Shown here: piece by piece, positions 1 through 5,295 of the stretch | Layout of the letters: each line of letters starts with the position of its first letter | How positions within the stretch are numbered: the first letter of the stretch is position 1 | Assembly (NCBI GenBank): GCA_015257705.1 | Contig: JABZJR010000033.1 | Location: forward strand, 1 to 7,986 | Reading direction: 5' to 3' | Source: Nanosynbacter sp. | Lineage (GTDB): Bacteria > Patescibacteriota > Saccharimonadia > Saccharimonadales > Saccharimonadaceae | Length of the DNA: 7,986 nucleotides | Program-made: the position numbers and the translations under genes | Notes under the pieces: model-generated | The model's database searches: none | Told to the model about the DNA's origin: nothing | Seen by the model: only the letters and a program-made list of their open reading frames with translations

Positions 1-333
1 ACTTCAGCAAGTGATGTTGATAAATTGGATATTGACAGTTCTTTGAAGAAGTTCTTGAAGTCTAAAGTCGGTCAGCCAATTCCAGAACGTGAGGGTTCTG
101 TGTATGAGCCAATCATCGACCGTGTATACGGAAAATATGCGGCAGTATATGGCTTGACGAACGCTTATACTATTATCGGACCGAAGAACGGCACTGGTGA
201 AATTGCAATTGTTGCGGGCACGCAGCAAGGCGGCATACCATGCTCAGACTTGAAGTTGGCATCGGTTCCGAGTCGCTTGGTTGACGGCAAATGTGAAGTT
301 TCTGGCTCGTCTCAAACTTATAGCCAAGACTAG
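1..333 (+). CDS. C-terminal part of an unrecognised protein (5' end outside window)
   Basis: The frame is open from base 1 and ends at a TAG at 331-333, so this is the last 110 residues of a longer protein. The in-frame TTG at 25 has no SD sequence and is not needed as a start. I do not recognise the family. The visible part has a charged helical stretch (visible residues 8-23, several Lys), then a compact mixed region with Gly-rich turns (GPKNGTGEIAIVAGTQQGG, residues 60-78) and two cysteines, C81 and C98, 17 residues apart, that could form a disulfide. The tail is polar (Ser/Gln/Tyr/Asp). This composition would suit an exported or surface domain, but the N-terminus, where a signal or TM segment would lie, is not visible. 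It ends 27 nt before uvrB, with no classic terminator between them. The frame itself is secure; the function is unknown. Confidence 0.8.
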   Translation, partial: TSASDVDKLDIDSSLKKFLKSKVGQPIPEREGSVYEPIIDRVYGKYAAVYGLTNAYTIIGPKNGTGEIAIVAGTQQGGIPCSDLKLASVPSRLVDGKCEVSGSSQTYSQD

Positions 334-343
334 TTTTCATAAA

Positions 344-354
344 TATAGTAAAAT
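344..354 (+). promoter_or_regulatory. putative -10 region for uvrB (leaderless promoter)
   Basis: Two overlapping -10-like hexamers lie between the upstream stop and uvrB: TATAGT (344-349) and TAAAAT (349-354). TAAAAT ends exactly 6 nt before the GTG at 361, which would put transcription initiation at or very near the start codon. The same geometry appears upstream of gatC and of the ORF at 7687. I see no convincing -35. The AGAGAG just before the GTG lies too close to act as a normal SD. The start point is inferred, not shown. Confidence 0.5.
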
Positions 355-381
355 AGAGAGGTGAATAAATTTCGCCTCTCT
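355..381 (+). repeat. inverted repeat/hairpin spanning the uvrB start codon
   Basis: The arms are AGAGAGGTGAA (355-365) and TTCGCCTCTCT (371-381), separated by the 5-nt loop TAAAT. They pair over 11 bp with a single G-U (T362-G374). The GTG start (361-363) lies inside the left arm. On RNA this would bury the start codon; on DNA it is a near-perfect dyad that could be an operator. The right arm is followed by TCTTC rather than a T-run, so it is a poor intrinsic terminator. It does not match the LexA boxes I know. The pairing is seen directly; the role is inference. Confidence 0.6.
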
Positions 382-2331
382 TCTTCATATCAGCCCACTG
401 GCGATCAGCCGCGAGCAATTGCTCAGTTGGTCGATGGTTTGGAAAAAGGTCAGCGCGAGCAAACTTTGCTGGGTGTGACTGGTTCAGGGAAGACGTTTAC
501 GATGGCGAATATTATCGCCGAGCGCAATGTGCCGACGCTGGTTTTGGCTCACAATAAGACTTTGGCGGCGCAACTTTTTTCTGAGTTTAAGGAATTTTTT
601 CCGGATAATGAAGTCCACTATTTTGTTAGCTATTTTGATTACTATCAGCCAGAGGCGTATATCGCTTCAAGCGACACCTACATTGAAAAAGATTCAAAGA
701 TTAATGACGAGATTGACCGGCTTAGGCATGCGGCAACTTCCGCGTTATTGACGCGCCGCGACGTAATTATTGTGGCGAGTGTGAGTTGTATTTATGGAAT
801 TGGTTCGCCAGAAACTTACGCTGACATGGCTATTAAATTGACCGTTGGTGAGCGTCGAGTTCAGGACAAGTTTATCCGTCTACTAACAGACATTCAGTAT
901 AAGCGCAACGATATCGATTTTGCGCGAGGAACTTTTCGGGTGCGCGGCGATGTCGTGGATATTTTTCCAGCAGGCCAAGACACTGCGGTTCGCGTGGAAT
1001 TCTTTGGCGATGAAATTGAGCGGCTGACGAAGATTGATCCTTTGACTGGCGAGATTTTGGATCGGCCAGATCAATTGACAATTTTTCCGTCCAGCCACTA
1101 TTCGACGCCACGTGAGCGAATTGAAAAAGCGATTGTCGGAATTGAGAATGAGTTTAATCAACGGCTGAAATGGTTTGAAGATAACGGAAAGTTTTTAGAG
1201 GCGCAAAGATTAAGTCAGCGCACCAAATATGATTTGGAGATGCTGAAGGAAACTGGTTTTGTGAAGGGAATTGAGAATTATTCGCGCTATTTGACCGACC
1301 GAGAACCTGGCGAGCAGCCTGCGACTTTGATTGATTATTTTCCGGATGATTGGCTGCTTTTGGTTGACGAATCGCACATGACATTGCCGCAAGTTCGGGG
1401 AATGTATAACGGCGATCGCGCCCGTAAGGAAGTTTTGGTTGAGCATGGTTTTCGTCTTCCGAGCGCATTGGACAATCGCCCGCTTCGATTTGATGAGTTC
1501 AATCAGCACATTCATCAGGCAATTTATGTTTCCGCCACGCCGGGAGATTATGAGCTTTCTCATTCGCCAAAGCCAGCTGAGCAGCTGATTAGGCCGACTG
1601 GGTTGCTTGATCCGCCGATTGAAGTTCGACCGACCGACGGGCAGGTTGATGATTTGATGGAGGAAATTCGCCAGACGATTGCGAAAGGTCATCGCGTGTT
1701 GGTGACGACGTTAACCAAGCGAATGGCGGAGGACTTGAGCGCTTATTTGACGGAAAACGGCGTGAGGACGGCGTATTTGCATAGCGAAATTGATACGCTG
1801 GAGCGTGGCGATATTCTGAAAGATTTGCGGCTTGGAACGTATGATGTGCTGGTTGGAATTAATCTATTGCGCGAAGGTTTGGACCTTCCAGAAGTCAGTT
1901 TGGTGGCAATTATGGACGCCGACAAGGAAGGTTTCTTGCGTAGTGAGCAGGCGCTAATTCAGACGATTGGACGGGCGGCGCGGCACGTCGATGGGCGAGT
2001 TATTATGTACGGCGACAATGTTACGGATAGTATGCGCCGAGCAATTGACGAAACGAATCGGCGTCGGGCAATTCAGCAGAAATATAACGAAGAACATAAT
2101 ATTACGCCGCAAACTATTCAGAAGAAAATTGACGATGGTTTGCGCTCGATTATTCCGCAAAAAGAATCTGATAAAAAGCCAAAGCTCAACCTGAAGAAAA
2201 TTCCAAAAGACGAATATCCGGCTTTGATTAAAGATCTGACAGCGCAAATGGAATTGCATAGCGCTAATTTGGAATTTGAAAAAGCGGCAGAACTGCGTGA
2301 TTTAATTGCAGAAATTCGTCATACGATGTAG
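361..2331 (+). CDS. uvrB: UvrABC excinuclease subunit B (UvrB)
   Basis: UvrB is the DNA-damage-verifying helicase-like subunit of nucleotide excision repair. It is loaded by UvrA, inserts a beta-hairpin between the strands and recruits UvrC (known for the family). The 656 residues are near the usual 660-675 and cover every landmark: Walker A GVTGSGKT (38-45); the beta-hairpin with its aromatic Y/F cluster (about 91-111, from [10 protein letters not shown]); [12 protein letters not shown] (139-150); the YvoA/RuvA-like middle region with GIENYSRYL (303-311); DEAD-type box DESH (336-339); SATPG (391-395); [15 protein letters not shown] (499-513); arginine-finger motif QTIGRAAR (534-541); and a C-terminal UVR domain (about 617-654) that contacts UvrC. 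A Lys-rich linker (about 596-616) precedes the UVR domain. The GTG start gives [17 protein letters not shown], which fits UvrB N-termini exactly, and there is no alternative start that preserves the motif. No key residue is missing. uvrA and uvrC are not in the window. Confidence 0.98.
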   Translation: MNKFRLSSSYQPTGDQPRAIAQLVDGLEKGQREQTLLGVTGSGKTFTMANIIAERNVPTLVLAHNKTLAAQLFSEFKEFFPDNEVHYFVSYFDYYQPEAYIASSDTYIEKDSKINDEIDRLRHAATSALLTRRDVIIVASVSCIYGIGSPETYADMAIKLTVGERRVQDKFIRLLTDIQYKRNDIDFARGTFRVRGDVVDIFPAGQDTAVRVEFFGDEIERLTKIDPLTGEILDRPDQLTIFPSSHYSTPRERIEKAIVGIENEFNQRLKWFEDNGKFLEAQRLSQRTKYDLEMLKETGFVKGIENYSRYLTDREPGEQPATLIDYFPDDWLLLVDESHMTLPQVRGMYNGDRARKEVLVEHGFRLPSALDNRPLRFDEFNQHIHQAIYVSATPGDYELSHSPKPAEQLIRPTGLLDPPIEVRPTDGQVDDLMEEIRQTIAKGHRVLVTTLTKRMAEDLSAYLTENGVRTAYLHSEIDTLERGDILKDLRLGTYDVLVGINLLREGLDLPEVSLVAIMDADKEGFLRSEQALIQTIGRAARHVDGRVIMYGDNVTDSMRRAIDETNRRRAIQQKYNEEHNITPQTIQKKIDDGLRSIIPQKESDKKPKLNLKKIPKDEYPALIKDLTAQMELHSANLEFEKAAELRDLIAEIRHTM

Positions 2332-2334
2332 AAT
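2306..2334 (+). promoter_or_regulatory. possible promoter for the five-TM protein gene
   Basis: TTGCAG (2306-2311), a 17-nt spacer, then TAGAAT (2329-2334) preceded directly by TG. The elements overlap the end of uvrB, and the TAG stop is the start of the -10. This predicts a transcription start near 2341 and a short leader carrying the strong SD. The -35 matches consensus at only three positions, and a second -10-like TATTAT lies at 2340-2345, so the call is tentative. Confidence 0.35.
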
Positions 2335-2351
2335 AAAAATATTATTAGATT

Positions 2352-2358
2352 AGGAGGG
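2352..2358 (+). promoter_or_regulatory. strong Shine-Dalgarno (AGGAGGG)
   Basis: AGGAGGG lies 3 nt before the ATG at 2362 and is the best SD match in the window. It fixes the start of the membrane protein. It also contrasts with uvrB, gatC and the 7687 gene, which lack a usable SD. Confidence 0.75.
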
Positions 2359-2361
2359 ATT

Positions 2362-3153
2362 ATGGCAACAAAAGAACAACCACAGCCAACAAACGTCGCG
2401 CAACCAGAAATGCCGATGCAACCAAATGCTTATCAAGCATATCCACAATACGCATATGAAGACCCAAATAAGGGCAAGGCAAAGATGCTAACTTTGGAAT
2501 ACGCTTTGGCAATGGGTTCGGCGATTATTTCAATCATGTTGCTGATTGACATCATAACTAAGGTGTTTGGTTTGTGGACAAATTCAACATCAATGTTATT
2601 AAGAAGTGTCGGCGGATTTTTCGCCCCATCGATGGTAACTCAGGGAACGGGAATTATTGCAGCGTCAGTATTTGCTGTGCTTTTGGCTGTATTGTCACTA
2701 GTTCTATTCTCTCGCGTATCAAAAGCTGTTCCGGAGCGTGAAGGCTACACAAAGCGAACAGCTTACAAATTTGTAACTTACGGCGGTTTGGCTGTTTTGA
2801 TCATTCCAGCTGTCGACTTGGTTGCTCGATTGGTGAGCATTTTGATCAACTCATTGCTATTTATCGGCGTTGGTGACGGTGGCGAATTCTATAAGAGCTT
2901 GTACTTGGGCGAATTCTTGCCATACGCATTAGCTCTTGCAATTGTTGCTACTAGCGCTTACTTCATTTGCCAAATTGTCAAAGGACGCAACATGTCAAAG
3001 GCTTTGTCTTTGATGCTAATTGTGGCTTCTTCTGTCGTACTATTGACTGGCGCTATCACAATCGCTGTTAAGGCGCACGACACAGGTAGCTCAGTAAAGA
3101 CTATTCCATCAGACTACAGTCGCTATAAGAACTACCAAGATTACTCAATGTAA
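2362..3153 (+). CDS. multi-pass membrane protein of unknown function
   Basis: 263 residues; I do not recognise the family. The N-terminus (about 6-33) is a hydrophilic Pro/Gln/Tyr-rich tail without a signal peptide. About five hydrophobic segments follow: roughly 46-69, 97-117, 137-168 (long, possibly a bent or re-entrant segment), 185-206 and 213-236. The C-terminal tail (237-263) is polar and Tyr-rich (DYSRYKNYQDYS). Between TM2 and TM3 is a short basic loop (SRVSKAVPEREGYTKRTAYK). There are no obvious catalytic motifs. Codon choice differs from the neighbours: of 16 Thr codons I count 8 ACA, 7 ACT and 1 ACG, and Pro is mostly CCA, whereas uvrB, gatA and gatB use ACG/CCG freely. With the strong SD and a dedicated terminator, this suggests a well-expressed single-gene unit (inference). 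It lies 30 nt after uvrB. The DUF5671-like membrane families are one idea to test, not a claim. Confidence 0.9.
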   Translation: MATKEQPQPTNVAQPEMPMQPNAYQAYPQYAYEDPNKGKAKMLTLEYALAMGSAIISIMLLIDIITKVFGLWTNSTSMLLRSVGGFFAPSMVTQGTGIIAASVFAVLLAVLSLVLFSRVSKAVPEREGYTKRTAYKFVTYGGLAVLIIPAVDLVARLVSILINSLLFIGVGDGGEFYKSLYLGEFLPYALALAIVATSAYFICQIVKGRNMSKALSLMLIVASSVVLLTGAITIAVKAHDTGSSVKTIPSDYSRYKNYQDYSM

Positions 3154-3170
3154 TAAAACTTGGAAAAATA

Positions 3171-3201
3171 AAGTCGCTCACTTTGATGGGCGGCTTTTTT
3201 T
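3171..3201 (+). terminator. rho-independent terminator
   Basis: The stem AAGTCGCTC (3171-3179) pairs with GGGCGGCTT (3188-3196) over 9 bp, including two G-U pairs, around an 8-nt loop. A run of seven T (3195-3201) follows and an A-rich stretch precedes it. It ends the transcript of the membrane protein just before gatC. Confidence 0.88.
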
Positions 3202-3212
3202 AGTGGTATAAT
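3183..3212 (+). promoter_or_regulatory. promoter of the gatCAB operon (extended -10, leaderless)
   Basis: A perfect -10 TATAAT (3207-3212) carries the extended -10 TGG (3204-3206). TTGATG (3183-3188) sits 18 nt upstream as a possible -35. The gatC ATG at 3219 begins 6 nt after the -10, so the transcript should start at or within a base or two of the ATG. The six bases between them (ATTGAT) hold no SD. The -35 lies within the loop and right arm of the preceding terminator, so the two signals share DNA. Confidence 0.75.
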
Positions 3213-3218
3213 ATTGAT

Positions 3219-3506
3219 ATGATAACTATTTCTACCAGCGATATTCAGCACTTGGCGAGTTTGAGTAGTCTGGCATTGACTGATGACGAAACCGACGGAC
3301 TGCGCCAAGATTTGGAAAATATAATTGGCTATATTGAGCAGTTGGGCGAGCTTGACGTGTCGGGTGTTGAGCCGACTTATCAAGTTACGGGACTGAGCAA
3401 TGTTTGGCGCGAAGATGAAGTTCAGGCGGGAATTCCCGTTGAGAAGTTGCTTGATTTGGCGCCAGAAAAACAGAATAACCAAGTGAAAGTTCCGCAGGTA
3501 TTGTAA
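3219..3506 (+). CDS. gatC: Asp-tRNA(Asn)/Glu-tRNA(Gln) amidotransferase subunit C
   Basis: This is the small subunit of the GatCAB amidotransferase. It wraps around GatA and stabilises the GatA-GatB complex (known for the family). The 95 residues match the usual length. Landmarks are the N-terminal helix opening (DIQHLASLSSLALTDDE, 8-24), the second helix (about 28-46), VEPTYQV (50-56), the conserved WREDEV (63-68) and the C-terminal VKVPQVL (89-95). The ATG at 3219 is the first start in the frame, lies directly after the TATAAT and gives the expected N-terminus; there is no SD. The TAA stop shares its last A with the gatA ATG (TAATG), indicating translational coupling. Confidence 0.96.
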   Translation: MITISTSDIQHLASLSSLALTDDETDGLRQDLENIIGYIEQLGELDVSGVEPTYQVTGLSNVWREDEVQAGIPVEKLLDLAPEKQNNQVKVPQVL

Positions 3507-4876
3507 TGAGTAAGATTAGTGATTTTATCGGCAAGAGCGCGGTCGAGAACGTAAAAGAAGCGTTGCGACGAGCGCGTGAAATTGAGGAGTATAATGCGCT
3601 GCTTAGCTTGACGGAAGAGCGTGCGCTGGAGCGAGCAGAAAAAGTTGATGCTGGCGAGATTTCTGGACGATTGGCGGGCGTGCCATTTGTCGTGAAGGAC
3701 AATTTTTTGGCGTTTGGTGCGCCAACGACTGCCGCTTCAAAAATGTTAGAAAACTTTAACGCTCCACTTCAGGCGACGGCTGTTGAGAAATTGGAAGCGG
3801 AAGGTGCGATCTGCATTGGTAAGGCGAACTTGGACGCTTTTGCGCACGGTGGTTCGACGGAAAACTCGGCGTTTGGTCCAACGAAGAACGCTGCAGATGA
3901 AACGCGAGTTGCCGGTGGATCATCTGGTGGATCGGCGGTAGTTACGGCGCTCGACGTGGTTCCGTTTGCGCTTGGTACGGATACTGGCGGTTCGATTCGT
4001 CAGCCGGCCAGCTTTAACGGAGTAGTTGGAATTAAGCCGACTTATGGGGCAGTTAGTCGTTATGGCGTGGTTGCTATGGCGTCAAGCACGGACACAATTG
4101 GCTGTTTTGCTACGAACGCAGAAGACACTTATTTGGTGATGGAAATTATGGCTGGTCGCGATGATAAAGATATGACGACTTTGCCTGATTTTTGGAATAA
4201 TCAGCCGGAATTTGCAAAGAAAAAAATAGGTCTAGTCAAACAGTGTATGACCGACGATGTGGACGCGGAAGTCCGCCAAAAAACACTTGATTATGCGGAG
4301 AAATTGAAGCAGCTTGGCTACGAAATTGAAGAAGTAGATTTGAGTATGATGCAACATTCTCTGGCGATGTATTACATAATTGTGCCGGCGGAATTGTCCT
4401 CGAATTTGGCGCGATATGACGGCGTGCGATATGGTCATCGAGCAGCGGAAGTGAAAACTTTGGCGGAACTTTACGGTCGCAGCCGAAATGAAGGTTTCAT
4501 GACCGAAAATAAGCGACGAATTATGATAGGAAGTTTTGTATTGTCAAGTGGATTCTTTGACGCTTACTATATGCAGGCTCAAAAAGCCAGGACGTTGTTG
4601 ATTGACGAATTTAAGAAGTTATTTACCGAATATGACGCGCTATTGATGCCGGTTGCGCCGACTCCTGCGTTTAAGATTGGGGAAAATGCTAGCGATCCGA
4701 TAAAAATGTATTTGGCGGATATTATGACTGTGCCGGCAAGTTTGGCTGGACTTCCTGCGGTTGCTACGCCGGCTGGAAATAGTGATGAAGGTTTGCCAAT
4801 TGGCGTGCAGCTTATTGGCGATTACAAGTCGGATAAGAACTTGCTGAAGTTAGTTTCGGAAGTGGAGAAGATTTGA
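3506..4876 (+). CDS. gatA: Asp-tRNA(Asn)/Glu-tRNA(Gln) amidotransferase subunit A
   Basis: GatA is the glutaminase subunit. It releases ammonia from glutamine, which is channelled to GatB. The amidase-signature Ser-cisSer-Lys triad is intact: K64 in GVPFVVKDN, S139 in GGSSGGSA (137-144) and the nucleophile S163 in TDTGGSIRQPA (158-168). The spacing equals that recalled for Staphylococcus aureus GatA (K79/S154/S178). Further landmarks are GIKPTYGAVSRYG (175-187), ARYDGVRYG (302-310), the RSRNEGF...KRRIMIGSFVLSSG region (325-349) and LAGLPAV (413-419). The 456 residues are shorter than the usual 475-490. The protein ends at ...LLKLVSEVEKI and lacks the final 15 or so residues that usually carry a conserved aromatic/His segment. 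The ORF ends in TGA (4874-4876), whose A begins the next gene. A weak AGGT at 3496-3499 and coupling to gatC support the start. Confidence 0.97.
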   Translation: MSKISDFIGKSAVENVKEALRRAREIEEYNALLSLTEERALERAEKVDAGEISGRLAGVPFVVKDNFLAFGAPTTAASKMLENFNAPLQATAVEKLEAEGAICIGKANLDAFAHGGSTENSAFGPTKNAADETRVAGGSSGGSAVVTALDVVPFALGTDTGGSIRQPASFNGVVGIKPTYGAVSRYGVVAMASSTDTIGCFATNAEDTYLVMEIMAGRDDKDMTTLPDFWNNQPEFAKKKIGLVKQCMTDDVDAEVRQKTLDYAEKLKQLGYEIEEVDLSMMQHSLAMYYIIVPAELSSNLARYDGVRYGHRAAEVKTLAELYGRSRNEGFMTENKRRIMIGSFVLSSGFFDAYYMQAQKARTLLIDEFKKLFTEYDALLMPVAPTPAFKIGENASDPIKMYLADIMTVPASLAGLPAVATPAGNSDEGLPIGVQLIGDYKSDKNLLKLVSEVEKI

Positions 4877-5295
4877 TGGACGGATTGATAGTCGCGATAG
4901 TTGTTGCGGCGTTGATTATCGGCACCTTGCTGATGATTTTCGTTCAATTGACCTCTCGTGGTCGCGGTCAAATTGATAAAGAAATGTACCAGAGGGTTTG
5001 GCGGCAAATTTTGCGCAATGTCGAAACTAGAAAATCGGAAAGCATGCAGATGGCGATAATGAAGGCGGACAAGTTGCTGGACAAAGCTATGCGCGACTGC
5101 GGCGTGGCTGGCGAAACGATGGGCGAACGTATGAAATCTCGCAAGGGATATTGGAGCGATGAAAATGGGCTTTGGGCGGCACATAAATTGCGTAATCAAA
5201 TTGCTCACGAAACCAGTGTAACGGTAACGGCGCAGAGTTTTCGTCGAGCTATGGCGAGTTTTGAACAGGCATTAAAAGATTTGGGAGCATTATAA
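4876..5295 (+). CDS. membrane-anchored HEPN-like small protein in the gat operon
   Basis: 139 residues, of no named family I can assign. Residues 3-25 form one hydrophobic helix, followed by SRGRG, so the N-terminus is probably outside and the rest cytoplasmic. Residues 35-139 look all-helical: 35-51 (KEMYQRVWRQILRNVE), 54-75 (Met/Lys/Asp-rich), a GETMGERMK turn (79-87), then WAAHKLRNQIAHE (100-112) and a last helix (119-136). R106-N107-x3-H111 matches the R-x4-6-H motif, often RN...H, of HEPN domains, many of which are RNases; similar LRNxIAHE helices occur in CPR hypothetical proteins (from memory). ATG 4876 was chosen over TTG 4873 because it gives the TGATG overlap with gatA, with GGAG at 4864-4867 as SD. 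Its stop overlaps the gatB start (TAATG). No antitoxin-type partner is adjacent. The coding call is strong; the HEPN assignment is moderate; RNase activity is inference. Confidence 0.88.
   Translation: MDGLIVAIVVAALIIGTLLMIFVQLTSRGRGQIDKEMYQRVWRQILRNVETRKSESMQMAIMKADKLLDKAMRDCGVAGETMGERMKSRKGYWSDENGLWAAHKLRNQIAHETSVTVTAQSFRRAMASFEQALKDLGAL

Noticed and set aside
25..333. TTG at 25 as the start of a complete 102-residue protein
   Set aside because: The same frame is open back to base 1 and there is no SD before the TTG, so a truncated longer gene is more likely.
355..386. The uvrB inverted repeat as a rho-independent terminator of the upstream gene
   Set aside because: The stem is followed by TCTTCAT, not a T-run, and it lies within the uvrB coding sequence.
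1210..1692. 160-residue open frame on the - strand inside uvrB
   Set aside because: It lies wholly within a fully conserved gene, has a basic, low-information composition and no recognisable motif; it is a shadow frame.
4873..4875. TTG as the start of the HEPN-like gene
   Set aside because: The ATG three bases later gives the standard TGATG overlap and better spacing to GGAG; the TTG adds only one residue.
4874..4891. Recoded UGA (code 25, UGA = Gly) extending GatA
   Set aside because: Read-through would add only five residues before a TAG, no other gene in the window has an in-frame TGA, and glycines are encoded by GGN throughout, so UGA is an ordinary stop here.
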